This document shows, one piece after another, positions 33,538 through 41,892 of a stretch of DNA of 64,000 bases. How positions within the stretch are numbered: position 1 is the first letter of the stretch; each line of letters begins with the position of its first letter. The stretch is from Pseudomonas fulva (GTDB lineage: Bacteria > Pseudomonadota > Gammaproteobacteria > Pseudomonadales > Pseudomonadaceae). The notes below the pieces were generated by a model that saw only the letters and a list, made by a program, of their open reading frames with translations, was not told the DNA's origin and searched no databases. Location of the stretch: contig NZ_CP082928.1 in the NCBI RefSeq assembly GCF_023517795.1, positions 2,852,001-2,916,000 on the forward strand. Reading direction: 5' to 3'. A program made the position numbers and the translations under genes.

Positions 33538-34557
33538 ATGACGGATCTGAAAGAGGTTGCCCTCCGCGCGGGCGTGTCGCGGGCCACCGCTGCGCGGGCT
33601 TTTGCCTCGCCAGACATGGTGCGCCCGCACACCCGTGAGCAGGTGTTCGCCGCGGCGCGCCAGCTGGGCTTTCGCCCCAACCGCCTGGGCCGGCAGCTGC
33701 GTTTGCAGACCACCCAGCTGATTGGCGTGGTGGTGCCCAACCTGCTCAACCCGGTGTTCGCCGAACAGTTCCAGGCCATGGAGCAGGCGGCGCGTGGGCG
33801 GGGCTACAACCTGCTGCTGGCTACCACCGACTACCATGCCGAGCGCGAAAGCGAGGTGGTCGAGGAGCTGCTGCGCCAGCGCGTCGACGGCCTGGTGCTG
33901 ACGGTGACCGATGCTCGCAGCAACCGCGTGCTGCAAAGCCTGGCTCAGGAAGACACGCCCTTCGTGCTGGCCTATCACCAGCCCGAAAACCGCGAATACA
34001 GCGCCGTATCGGTGGATAACCACGCCGGTATGGCGCTGGCCACCCGGCATCTGCTGGCGGCCGGCCACCGGCGCATCGGCATGGTGGCGGGGTCGGCGTT
34101 GCAGTCCGACCGTGCCCGGCTGCGTTATGCCGGCTATCGGCAGGCCATGCACGCGGCCGGGCTACCGGCCTTGCCGCTGATCGAGATGCCTGCCCACACC
34201 CAGGCCGATTTCGTCGCCATCCAACCCTGGCTCCAGGGCCAGCAGGCGCCCAGCGCGCTGGTGTGCTCCAACGACCTGCTGGCCATCAGCCTGATCAACG
34301 TGCTGCGCCGCAATGGCTGGAGCGTGCCGCGCCAGCTGTCGGTGATGGGTTTCGACGGCATCGCCCTCGGCACCCAGGTGCACCCGACGCTGTGCAGCGT
34401 GGTGCAGCCCATCGCCGACCTGGCGCACACCCTGATCGACCAGCTGCTGGCGCAGATCGCCGGCGCCACCCCCGTATCCCACTGCCTGCCGTGCCATATC
34501 CGGCCAGGTGAAAGTATCCGCCCCTTCGAGGAGACGCCCGATGACCCGCTTCCGTAA
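33538..34557 (+). CDS. LacI-family transcriptional regulator of the adjacent transport operon
   Basis: This 339-aa regulator has the N-terminal helix-turn-helix and hinge (LKEVALRAGVSRATAARAF, then LGFRPNRLGRQLR) and a periplasmic-binding-protein-like effector domain (VVVPNLLNPVFAEQFQAM, then DGLVLTVTDA and VMGFDGIALG). Start at 33538 places the DNA-binding motif at the usual distance; earlier in-frame starts add non-family residues. The 3' end overlaps the binding-protein gene by 17 bp, so regulator and transporter are cotranscribed. A 14-bp palindrome just upstream is a likely autoregulatory site. The effector is probably the imported substrate or its breakdown product. Confidence 0.88.
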   Translation: MTDLKEVALRAGVSRATAARAFASPDMVRPHTREQVFAAARQLGFRPNRLGRQLRLQTTQLIGVVVPNLLNPVFAEQFQAMEQAARGRGYNLLLATTDYHAERESEVVEELLRQRVDGLVLTVTDARSNRVLQSLAQEDTPFVLAYHQPENREYSAVSVDNHAGMALATRHLLAAGHRRIGMVAGSALQSDRARLRYAGYRQAMHAAGLPALPLIEMPAHTQADFVAIQPWLQGQQAPSALVCSNDLLAISLINVLRRNGWSVPRQLSVMGFDGIALGTQVHPTLCSVVQPIADLAHTLIDQLLAQIAGATPVSHCLPCHIRPGESIRPFEETPDDPLP

Positions 34558-35545
34558 AACCCTTGCAGCCCTGCTGCTGTGCGGTACCGCCAGCCTGAGC
34601 CAGGCCGCCGAGACGGCGATCTGCTACAACTGCCCGCCGGAGTGGGCGGACTGGGGCGCGCAGCTCGCCGCGATTGCCGAGAACACCGGCGTGAAGGTGC
34701 CGCTGGACAACAAGAACTCCGGCCAGGCCCTAGCACAGCTGGTGGCCGAGCGCGCGGCACCGATGGCCGACGTGGTGTATTACGGGGTGACCTTCGGCCT
34801 GCAGGCGCAGAACGCCGGGGTGGTCGGCAGCTACAAGCCAAAGGGCTGGGACGACATTCCCGCCGGGCTGAAAGACCCTGAAGGGCACTGGTTCGCCATT
34901 CACTCCGGCACGCTGGGCATCATGGTCAACGTCGACGCACTGGGCGGCCTGCCGGTGCCGCAAAGCTGGGCCGACCTGCTCAAGCCCGAGTACAAGGGCA
35001 TGGTCGGTTACCTGGACCCGTCCAGCGCCTTCGTCGGCTACGTGTCGGCGGTGGCGATCAATCGCGCCATGGGCGGCGACCTCGACGACTTCGCCCCGGC
35101 CATCGACTACTTCAAGAAACTGGCCGGCAATTCGCCGATCGTGCCCAAGCAGACCGCCTATGCGCGGGTGCTGTCCGGTGAGCTGCCGATCCTCGTCGAC
35201 TACGACTTCAACGCCTACCGCGCGCGCTACAAGGACCAGGCCAATGTCGCCTTCGTGATTCCGAGCGAAGGCAGCATCAGCGTGCCCTACGTGATGAGCG
35301 TGGTGGACAACGCGCCGCACCGCGCCAACGCCGAGAGGGTGCTGGACTTCGTGCTCTCCGACCAGGGCCAGGCGCTGTGGGCCAATGCCTACCTGCGGCC
35401 GGTGCGCCCGGTGCAGATGCCCGCCGAGGTGGCGGCGCGCTTCCTGCCAGAAAGTGACTATGCCCGCGCCGGCGTGGTGGATTACCAGAAGATGGCCGCG
35501 GTGCAGAAAGCCTTCGCCGCGCGTTATCTGAAAGAGGTGCGCTGA
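34541..35545 (+). CDS. ABC transporter periplasmic substrate-binding protein (Fe3+/phosphonate-type cluster)
   Basis: This 334-aa protein has a signal peptide (residues 1-22, cleavage after SQAA) and belongs to the binding-protein group that includes FbpA-, PotD- and 2-aminoethylphosphonate-type proteins: DKNSGQALAQLVAERAAPMADVV (here DNKNSGQALAQLVAER), GTLGIMVNVDAL, PQSWADLLKPEYKGMVGYLD, and DYDFNAYRARY. The start at 34541 follows GAGGAG within the end of the regulator gene. Two permease genes, an ATPase and a phosphodiesterase follow without gaps. The co-encoded cytosolic phosphodiesterase suggests a phosphate-ester ligand; an iron ligand is less likely. Confidence 0.85.
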   Translation: MTRFRKTLAALLLCGTASLSQAAETAICYNCPPEWADWGAQLAAIAENTGVKVPLDNKNSGQALAQLVAERAAPMADVVYYGVTFGLQAQNAGVVGSYKPKGWDDIPAGLKDPEGHWFAIHSGTLGIMVNVDALGGLPVPQSWADLLKPEYKGMVGYLDPSSAFVGYVSAVAINRAMGGDLDDFAPAIDYFKKLAGNSPIVPKQTAYARVLSGELPILVDYDFNAYRARYKDQANVAFVIPSEGSISVPYVMSVVDNAPHRANAERVLDFVLSDQGQALWANAYLRPVRPVQMPAEVAARFLPESDYARAGVVDYQKMAAVQKAFAARYLKEVR

Positions 35546-35546
35546 G

Positions 35547-36416
35547 GTGAGCAGCGCCCTGAGCAACCGTGCTGCCGTAAAGGCCGATAGCAGGCCGCTG
35601 TGGCGCTGGCGGCCGGGGGCTGCCGTGGCGCTGGTGCCGGCTGCTGCCATGTTGCTGGCCTTCTGGATACTGCCGCTGGCCCATCTGGTGCTGCTTGGCG
35701 GCGAAAGTCGCGGCGGGGCGGGCAGTGGCTACTGGCAGGTGCTGAGCAGCGGCCAGTATCTGAGCAGCCTGGCGCAGACCAGCATGCTGGCCGCCACGGT
35801 GACCCTGGCGGCACTGCTGGTGGGCAGCATCAGCGGGGTGTTTCTCGCCCGCCAGCGCTTCTTCGGCCGTTCGGCGCTGGTCGCCCTGCTGACCTTTCCC
35901 CTGGCGTTTCCCGGCGTGGTAGTGGGTTTTCTGGTGATTCTGCTGGCCGGCCGCCAGGGCGTGTTCGCGGCGCTGGGCCTGGGGCTGGTGGGCGAGCGTT
36001 GGATATTCGCCTATTCCCTGGCCGGTCTGTTTCTCGGCTACCTGTACTTTTCCATACCGCGGGTGATCCTCACCGTGATGGCCGCCAGTGAAAGCCTCGA
36101 TGCCAGCCTGGAGGAGGCTGCCCGCTCGCTGGGCGCCAGCCACTGGCGGGTCACCTGGGACGTGATCGTGCCGGGGCTGATGCCGGCGCTGGTGTCCTGC
36201 GGCGCGATCTGCTTCGCCACCTCGATGGGCGCGTTCGGTACCGCCTTCACCCTGGGCACCCAGCTCAACGTCACGCCCGTGGCGATCTACAACGTGTTCA
36301 CCAACTACGCAAACTTCAGCGTGGCCGCCGCGCTGTCGGTGCTCCTCGGTGCGCTGACCTGGGCGGTGCTGCTGGTGGTCAGGAAGTGGGTGCGCAACGC
36401 CGGAGGGCTGCTATGA
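35547..36416 (+). CDS. ABC transporter permease (first)
   Basis: This 289-aa inner membrane protein has about six helices and the EAA loop (SLDASLEEAARSLGASHWRV, near residue 190) that docks on the ATPase. It starts with GTG two bases after the binding-protein stop codon and ends four bases into the next permease gene. Together with the second permease it forms the transmembrane channel of the importer. Confidence 0.88.
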   Translation: MSSALSNRAAVKADSRPLWRWRPGAAVALVPAAAMLLAFWILPLAHLVLLGGESRGGAGSGYWQVLSSGQYLSSLAQTSMLAATVTLAALLVGSISGVFLARQRFFGRSALVALLTFPLAFPGVVVGFLVILLAGRQGVFAALGLGLVGERWIFAYSLAGLFLGYLYFSIPRVILTVMAASESLDASLEEAARSLGASHWRVTWDVIVPGLMPALVSCGAICFATSMGAFGTAFTLGTQLNVTPVAIYNVFTNYANFSVAAALSVLLGALTWAVLLVVRKWVRNAGGLL

Positions 36417-37207
36417 AACGCTCGACGCTGTTTGCCGCGCAGTTGATCTTCACCTGCCTGGTCTGCGCCTTCATGCTGGTGCCGGTACTGCTGTCGCTGC
36501 TCGCCGGGCTGACCCGCAATTACTTCCAGGGGCTGTCCAGCGGCCTGACCTTCGACTGGCTCGTGCAGGTGTGGCAGGCCTATTCACCGACGGTGTGGCT
36601 GTCGCTGCAACTGGCGCTGGCCTGCGCCCTGTGCGTCTGCGTGATCGGCGTGCCGGCGGCTTACGCCCTGGTGCGCATGAACAACCGCTTCAGCCGCGCC
36701 TTCGAGGAACTGATGGTGCTGCCGGTGGCGATGCCCGGCCTGGCCAGTGCGCTGGCGCTGCTGCTCACCTACGGTCATCTCGGCGGCTTTCGTGGCAGCT
36801 GGCTGTTCATTCTGGTCGGCCACGTGCTGTTCACCCTGCCGTTTCTGGTGCGCCCGGTAATGGCGGTGATGCAGCGCCAGAACCTGCCGACCCTGGAAGA
36901 TGCCGCCGCCAGTCTCGGCGCCGGCCCGCTGCGGCGCTTCTTTACCGTGGTGGTGCCCAACTGCCGTGCGGGCATCCTCGCCGGGGTGCTGATGGTCGTC
37001 ACCCTGTCACTGGGCGAATTCAACCTGACCTGGATGCTCCACACGCCGATGACCAAGACCCTGCCGGTGGGCCTGGCCGACAGCTACGCCTCGGCGCGGC
37101 TGGAAGTCGCCAGCGCCTACACCCTGCTGTTCCTGCTGATGATCGTGCCGCTGCTGATCGCCCTGCAGGCCATCAGCGCCCGCCTGTCCCGTGGAGACCA
37201 ACGATGA
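36413..37207 (+). CDS. ABC transporter permease (second)
   Basis: This 264-aa inner membrane protein has a hydrophobic N-terminal helix (LIFTCLVCAFMLVPVLLSLL) and the EAA loop near residue 160 (TLEDAAASLGAGPLRRFFTV). The ATG at 36413 overlaps the end of the first permease gene, and its stop overlaps the ATPase start (ATGA). It is the second half of the channel. Confidence 0.88.
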   Translation: MKRSTLFAAQLIFTCLVCAFMLVPVLLSLLAGLTRNYFQGLSSGLTFDWLVQVWQAYSPTVWLSLQLALACALCVCVIGVPAAYALVRMNNRFSRAFEELMVLPVAMPGLASALALLLTYGHLGGFRGSWLFILVGHVLFTLPFLVRPVMAVMQRQNLPTLEDAAASLGAGPLRRFFTVVVPNCRAGILAGVLMVVTLSLGEFNLTWMLHTPMTKTLPVGLADSYASARLEVASAYTLLFLLMIVPLLIALQAISARLSRGDQR

Positions 37208-38235
37208 CCGCTACCTCCATTCGCCTGCACAACTGCCGCAAGGCGTTCGCCGACGGCACCGTCGCCGTGGACGACCTGAGCCTGGAGATCCACGCCGGCG
37301 AGACCCTGGCCATCCTCGGCCCGTCCGGCTGCGGCAAGACCACCACGCTGCGCCTGATCGCCGGGCTCGAGCGCCCGGATGCCGGGCAGGTGTCGTTCGC
37401 CGGGCGCGATGTCACGCCGTTGCCCATCGAGCGCCGCGACGTGGGCATGGTATTCCAGAACTACGCGCTGTTTCCCAACCTCAACGTGGCCGACAACATC
37501 GGTTATGGCCTGAAGGTGCGCAAGGTGCCCCGCGCCGAGCGCGAACAGCGCTGCGCCGAACTGCTCGAACTGGTCGGCCTGCAGGGCTATGGCCATCGCG
37601 CCATCCATGAGCTGTCCGGCGGCCAGCGCCAGCGCGTCGCCCTGGCCCGCGCGGTGGCGCCACGCCCGCGGGTACTGCTGCTCGATGAACCCCTGGCGGC
37701 CCTGGATGCCCAGTTGCGCGAGCGCCTGCGCAGCGAGCTGGGCCAGTTGCTGCGCGAGCTGGCCATTACCGCGGTGTTCGTCACCCACGACCAGGGCGAG
37801 GCCATGGCCCTGGGCGACCGCATTCTGGTCATGGAGCGCGGCCGCATCGCGCAGCTGGCCACGCCGCGGGCGCTCTATCAGCAGCCGGCCAACGCCTTCG
37901 TGGCGAATTTCATCGGCACCCTGAATGCCTTCGCGGTGCTCGGCCGCACGGCCAACGGCGTGCAGGTCAACGGCGGCGAGTTGCCGTGGAGCGCCAGCGA
38001 GCTGCCAACCACTCTGTATTGCCGGCCCGAGCACCTGCAGGTGACCCGTACGCCCGGCCATGTGCGCGGGCGGCTGCTCGGGCAATTCTTTCAGGGCGCG
38101 CAGAGCCGCCTGCTGGTGGACGTGGGCGGCGCGCAGCCGCTGTCGGTGGACAGCAGCGACGACCGCCTGCATGCCCCCGGCGATTTGATCAACCTGGCCG
38201 TCGAGCCCCAGCGAGTGTTCAGCCTCAATGCCTGA
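37204..38235 (+). CDS. ABC transporter ATP-binding protein
   Basis: This 343-aa ATPase has Walker A GPSGCGKTTT (about residues 39-48), Q-loop VFQNYALFPN, signature LSGGQRQRVALAR, Walker B LLLDEPLAALD and the switch His in VTHDQGEAM. A C-terminal TOBE-like domain (residues 240-343) is typical of the PotA/FbpC/sugar and phosphonate group. It overlaps the permease gene before it and the phosphodiesterase gene after it, completing the importer. Confidence 0.93.
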   Translation: MTATSIRLHNCRKAFADGTVAVDDLSLEIHAGETLAILGPSGCGKTTTLRLIAGLERPDAGQVSFAGRDVTPLPIERRDVGMVFQNYALFPNLNVADNIGYGLKVRKVPRAEREQRCAELLELVGLQGYGHRAIHELSGGQRQRVALARAVAPRPRVLLLDEPLAALDAQLRERLRSELGQLLRELAITAVFVTHDQGEAMALGDRILVMERGRIAQLATPRALYQQPANAFVANFIGTLNAFAVLGRTANGVQVNGGELPWSASELPTTLYCRPEHLQVTRTPGHVRGRLLGQFFQGAQSRLLVDVGGAQPLSVDSSDDRLHAPGDLINLAVEPQRVFSLNA

Positions 38236-39079
38236 TGTCATCCCCAGCGTTCCGACCTTCCTTATTGCGCAGATCAGCGACCTGCACCTCAAGGCCGGCG
38301 GCAAGCCGAGTTACGGGGTGGTCGATACCTTGGCGGCGCTGCGCCGCGCGGTCGACCACCTCAACGCCAGCCAGCCACGCCCGGACATCGTGGTCATCAG
38401 CGGGGACCTGGTGGACTTCGGTCACCCCGACGAATACGCCGTGCTGCGGCCCGAACTGCAGCGCCTGGCCATGCCCTGTTACCTGGTGCCCGGCAATCAT
38501 GATGATCGCGCCCACCTGCTGGCCGCCTTTGCCGACCACGGCTACCTGCCGCGGTCGCCCGAGGCGCCGCTGGACTGGGTGGTCGACAGCCACCCGGTGC
38601 GCCTGATCGGCCTGGACACGACGATTCCGGGCAGCCATGGCGGGCAACTGCAGGACAGCCAGCTGCGCTGGCTGGACGCCCAGCTGGCGCTGCGCCCGCA
38701 GGTGCCGACGGTGCTGATCCTGCACCACCCGCCATTCACCAGCGGTATCGGCCATATGGACCGCGAGCCGTTTCGCAACGCGGCGGCCCTGGAGTGGCTG
38801 ATCGGCGGCCACCCACAGGTGGAGCGGCTGCTCTGCGGGCACCTGCATCGCCCGATCCAGCGGCGTTTTGCCGGCAGCCTGAGTTGCGTGTGCCCCGGGG
38901 TTTCCCACCAGATCGTGCTGGACCTGCAGCCCAGCGCGCCGGCCCACTTCAACCTGGAGCCGCCTGGCTACCTGCTGCACCACTGGCACGCCGAACACGG
39001 CCTGGTTACCCACACCGGGGTGTTCGGCGAATACCCGGGGCCCTATCCGTTCTATGACGGCAATGGCCTGATCGACTGA
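38228..39079 (+). CDS. Calcineurin-like phosphodiesterase (CpdA/GpdQ type)
   Basis: This 283-aa protein is a class III phosphodiesterase with an intact two-metal site: DLH (Asp18, His20), GDLVD (Asp60), GNHD (Asn90, His91), HHPPF and GHLH (His205, His207). Family members cleave cyclic nucleotides or glycerophosphodiesters. There is no signal peptide, so it acts in the cytoplasm. The gene overlaps the ABC ATPase gene by 8 bp, so its substrate is probably what the transporter brings in. It differs from housekeeping cpdA in context; the local regulator is LacI-type. Convergent rlmG follows after 43 bp with no clear terminator. Confidence 0.87.
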   Translation: MPDVIPSVPTFLIAQISDLHLKAGGKPSYGVVDTLAALRRAVDHLNASQPRPDIVVISGDLVDFGHPDEYAVLRPELQRLAMPCYLVPGNHDDRAHLLAAFADHGYLPRSPEAPLDWVVDSHPVRLIGLDTTIPGSHGGQLQDSQLRWLDAQLALRPQVPTVLILHHPPFTSGIGHMDREPFRNAAALEWLIGGHPQVERLLCGHLHRPIQRRFAGSLSCVCPGVSHQIVLDLQPSAPAHFNLEPPGYLLHHWHAEHGLVTHTGVFGEYPGPYPFYDGNGLID

Positions 39080-39122
39080 GCAAAGGATTCCTGGGTGTCG
39101 CCGTCGATGCAGTCTTGCGGGG

Positions 39123-40244
39123 TTACTTGGTCGCCTTGAGCACCACGAACTTCGGCGTAGCCGCCACCTGCTCGACGCCGCGGAACAGCCGCGACAATTT
39201 GGCGTGGTAGCCCAGGTGGCGGTTGCCGACGATCCACAGCTCGCCGCCGGTGACCAGCGCACTGCGCGCCTGCTGGAACATGCGCCAGGCGAGGAAGTCG
39301 CCGACCACCTGCTGCTGGTGGAAGGGCGGGTTGCACAGCACCAGGTCCAGCGAGTCGGCAGGCTGCTCGGCCAGGCCATCACCGGCGCGGACTGTCACCG
39401 GGCGTTCGCCCAGCGCGGCTTGCCAGTTCTCGGCGGCGGATTGCACGGCCATATAGGATTCGTCCACCAGGGTCAGTTCCGCCTGGGGGCTGCCGAGGGC
39501 ATAGACGATGCCCAGCACGCCGTTGCCGCAACCCAGGTCGGCCACCCGGCGATTGTCCAGGTGGCGCGGCAGGTGCGGCAGGAAGGCGCGGGTGCCGATG
39601 TCCAGGCCTTCGCGGCAGAACAGGTTGGCGTGGTTGCTGAGTTCCAGCGCCGGTTTGTCGAGGCGGTAGCGGGTCGGGTAGGGCGACTGCGCTGCCGGCT
39701 TGGCTTCGGGCGTGGCGTGCAGCAAACGGGCTTTTTTCACCGCCAGTGAGGCCTGCACCGGGCCGATGTACTTCTCCAGCAGGTCGCCAGCGGCGCGCGG
39801 CAGGTGCTTGATCATCGCCCCGGCGATCACCTGGGCGTCTGGCGCCAGCTGAGCTTGCAGACGGATCAGCTGTTCTTCCAGCAGCGCCAGGGTTTTCGGC
39901 ACACGGATCAGCACCATATCGAACGGACCACTTGCTGGCTCGCTGGCCGGCACGAAGGTCACCGCGTCTTCAGGGAGGCCGTTACGCGCCAGGTTGAGGC
40001 GCAGCGCCAGGTGGCCGAGGTGCGAGTCGCCGCTGCTGGTTACCCGGGCGCGCCCGACCAGGGCACAGGCCAGGGCGCCGAAGCTGTCGTTGAGCAGCAG
40101 CACGCGCCCGGTACTCGGCAGCGTCTGCACCTGCTCGAGCAGGTAGGCATCGGCGGCGTCGAAGGCCTGCAGGGGCATGCCGGGTTGCTCGGGTTGGCGC
40201 TGCAGCTCGAGGGTGGCGAACGGGGTGGCGAAGGACGACGACAT
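39123..40244 (-). CDS. rlmG: 23S rRNA (guanine(1835)-N2)-methyltransferase
   Basis: This 373-aa enzyme has the tandem methyltransferase layout of RlmG/RsmC: a degenerate N-terminal domain and a catalytic C-terminal domain with VADLGCGNGVLGIVYAL (SAM binding, about residue 244) and the catalytic NPPFHQQQ motif (about residue 303). RlmG methylates G1835 of 23S rRNA. The family segment REGLDIGTRAFLPHLP precedes the SAM motif. Start at 40244 gives the expected N-terminus; an upstream in-frame ATG adds 17 unlikely residues. Confidence 0.9.
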   Translation of the reverse strand: MSSSFATPFATLELQRQPEQPGMPLQAFDAADAYLLEQVQTLPSTGRVLLLNDSFGALACALVGRARVTSSGDSHLGHLALRLNLARNGLPEDAVTFVPASEPASGPFDMVLIRVPKTLALLEEQLIRLQAQLAPDAQVIAGAMIKHLPRAAGDLLEKYIGPVQASLAVKKARLLHATPEAKPAAQSPYPTRYRLDKPALELSNHANLFCREGLDIGTRAFLPHLPRHLDNRRVADLGCGNGVLGIVYALGSPQAELTLVDESYMAVQSAAENWQAALGERPVTVRAGDGLAEQPADSLDLVLCNPPFHQQQVVGDFLAWRMFQQARSALVTGGELWIVGNRHLGYHAKLSRLFRGVEQVAATPKFVVLKATK

Positions 40245-40548
40245 GCTGATCTCGTGGTGGGCGTGGCGGGGCGCATTCTGCCACGGCACGGGCATTGAAT
40301 CTTCAAGCTGTGCAGCAGTTGGCGTTATTGCGCTTGTTCTGCGGCGGAGGATGGAGAAGAATCGCGCCCCTGCCAGAACGGGCGCCTTTTCACCGTGCCC
40401 TCTGCACAGCCCTCCAATAATAGTCGGACACCCGCGCTCCGCGCCGGGCCTAGCCGACAGCGACCTCAGCGAAGGTCATCCGAAACCCCCATTTCCCTCA
40501 GGTGCTGCCTCGCGCATGCGCCGCTGTCTGCTATTGCCGAGGTGTTGC
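40245..40548. other. Divergent intergenic region with one hairpin, no gene seen
   Basis: About 300 bp separate leftward rlmG and rightward dctP-like genes. The only clear structure is a hairpin, GCGCCC (40364-40369) with GGGCGC (40380-40385), followed by CTTTTC on the plus strand. This resembles a weak terminator or attenuator in the leader of the downstream gene. No promoter of either gene was confidently recognised. Confidence 0.45.
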
Positions 40549-41538
40549 ATGTTCAAGTCCGTTGTCACCACAGCCCTGTCCGCCCTGCTGCTGATCTGCA
40601 CGCCGGCGTTCGCCGCCGAGCCCATCGTCATCAAGTTCTCCCACGTGGTCGCCGAAGACACCCCGAAGGGCCGTGGTGCGCAGCTGTTCAAGGAACTGGT
40701 GGAGCAGCGCCTGGGCGACAAGGTGAAGGTCGAGTTGTACCCGAACTCCACGCTGTTCGGTGACGAGGACGAACTGCAGGCGCTGCGTGAGGGCAAGGTG
40801 CAGCTGCTGGCGCCGTCGCTGTCCAAGTTCGACGCCTACACCAAGCAACTGCAGGTGTTCGACCTGCCGTTCCTGTTCGACGATCTGGAAGCGGTGAAGC
40901 GTTTCCAGAAGCGCGAGAAGAGCCGCGAGCTGCTGCGTTCCATGGCGGGCCACGACATCTACGGCCTGGCCTACTGGAACAACGGCATGAAGCAGCTTTC
41001 CGCCACCCGCGCGCTGAAGGCGCCGGCCGATGCCAAGGGTCTGAACTTCCGTATTCAGCCATCTCCAGTACTGGAGGCGCAGTTCGCCCAGATCGGCGCC
41101 ACCGCCAGCAAGATGGCCTTCAGCGAAACCCTGGCGGCGCTGCAGAAGGGCACCGTGCAAGGCGCGGAAAACCCCTGGTCGAATTTGGCCAGCCAGAAGC
41201 TCGACAGCGTGCAGCCGTTCATCACCGAAACCAACCACGGCTCGCTCAACTACATGCTGATCAGCAATTCCAAGTTCTGGATCAGCATTCCCTACCAGGT
41301 GCGCACCCAGCTGGAAGCGATCATCGAGGAGGTCAGCTTCAAGGTGAACCAGGACGCCGAGGAGCTCAACCGCAAGAGCCGCGAGCAACTCGTTGCCGCC
41401 GGCCGCGCGCAGATCATCACCCTGACCCACGAGCAGCGCGAAGCCTGGCGCGAGGCGATGCGCCCGGTATGGCAGCGTTTCGAAGCCGAGATCGGCACCG
41501 ACGTGCTGCGTGCGGCGCAGACGGTCAATCGGCGCTGA
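40549..41538 (+). CDS. TRAP transporter substrate-binding protein, DctP type (orphan)
   Basis: This 329-aa protein has a signal peptide (residues 1-22, TPAFAAEP) and the DctP fold: FSHVVAEDTPKGRGAQLF, then VELYPNSTLFGDEDELQALR, the LPFLFDD segment, FRIQPSPVLEAQF with the conserved Arg that binds carboxylate (about residue 168), and GAENPWSN. It should capture a C4-dicarboxylate or similar acid. The membrane subunits DctQ and DctM normally follow, but here the next 350 bp are repeats and then a leftward LysR gene, so it must borrow a permease encoded elsewhere or act as a sensor ligand binder. Confidence 0.9.
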   Translation: MFKSVVTTALSALLLICTPAFAAEPIVIKFSHVVAEDTPKGRGAQLFKELVEQRLGDKVKVELYPNSTLFGDEDELQALREGKVQLLAPSLSKFDAYTKQLQVFDLPFLFDDLEAVKRFQKREKSRELLRSMAGHDIYGLAYWNNGMKQLSATRALKAPADAKGLNFRIQPSPVLEAQFAQIGATASKMAFSETLAALQKGTVQGAENPWSNLASQKLDSVQPFITETNHGSLNYMLISNSKFWISIPYQVRTQLEAIIEEVSFKVNQDAEELNRKSREQLVAAGRAQIITLTHEQREAWREAMRPVWQRFEAEIGTDVLRAAQTVNRR

Positions 41539-41582
41539 TTGGTTGCGCCGGCTTGATGCATATCCCTGTGGGAGCGCAAGTC

Positions 41583-41641
41583 CGTAGGATGGGTGAAACC
41601 CATCGGGATTGGGGGCACCTGCGCGGCCCGACCCATCCTAG
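41583..41641 (+). repeat. Longer GTAGGATGGGTG-type repeat, copy 1
   Basis: CGTAGGATGGGTG at the left pairs with CCCATCCTA at the right (41632-41640), with internal GAAACCCATCGGGATT. A second copy lies at 41827-41892. Both contain CGGCCCGACC before the right arm and GAAG just after it. Confidence 0.7.
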
Positions 41642-41666
41642 GAAGCTATGTGAATCCTTTGAGCTC

Positions 41667-41696
41667 GTAGGGTGGACGACGCTTCACCCGTCCACC
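41667..41696 (+). repeat. 30-bp GTAGGGTGGA hairpin repeat, copy 1
   Basis: GTAGGGTGGACGACGC leads into a stem with GGTGGAC pairing to GTCCACC. The length is exactly 30 bp, as in the other three copies (41710-41739 inverted, 45666-45695, 58668-58697). Stem bases differ between copies but pairing is kept. Confidence 0.75.
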
Positions 41697-41709
41697 GCTG
41701 CAGTCGCAT

Positions 41710-41739
41710 GGTGGATGAAAAAAGCGTCATCCACCCTAC
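41710..41739 (-). repeat. 30-bp GTAGGGTGGA hairpin repeat, copy 2 (inverted)
   Basis: On the minus strand this reads GTAGGGTGGATGACGC and then T-rich bases and CATCCACC. The stem is GGTGGATGA with TCATCCACC. It faces copy 1, so together they can also form one long hairpin. Confidence 0.75.
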
Positions 41740-41826
41740 AACTACTATGTGAATCCTGTGAGCGTATGGCATGGTCGCGGTTTTTCGCGGGCATGGCCCG
41801 CTCCCACATCTGAAGGCGCTCAAGGC

Positions 41827-41892
41827 CGTAGGATGGGTGCAACCCATCGTGGGATTGATGGGTTGCACCTACACGGCCCGACCAATCCTACG
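41827..41892 (+). repeat. Longer GTAGGATGGGTG-type repeat, copy 2, overlapping the LysR stop codon
   Basis: CGTAGGATGGGTGCAACCC at the left matches copy 1; the right arm CCAATCCTACG (41882-41892) covers the last codons and stop of the leftward LysR gene (stop at 41888-41890). An inner repeat TGGGTTGCA/TGCAACCCA adds to the stem. Confidence 0.7.

Larger units (their letters stand above)
41539..41887. other. Repeat-filled intergenic region between dctP-like and LysR genes
   Basis: This convergent intergenic stretch is almost entirely made of repeats: two longer GTAGGATGGGTG-type units at its edges, two copies of the 30-bp GTAGGGTGGA hairpin in opposite orientation in the middle, and a direct repeat CTATGTGAATCCT(T/G)TGAGC (near 41647 and 41745). 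No gene is present. Confidence 0.75.

Noticed and set aside
41583..41892. CRISPR array
   Set aside because: Repeats are few, palindromic, in mixed orientation and unevenly spaced, with no cas genes nearby; they fit REP-like elements.
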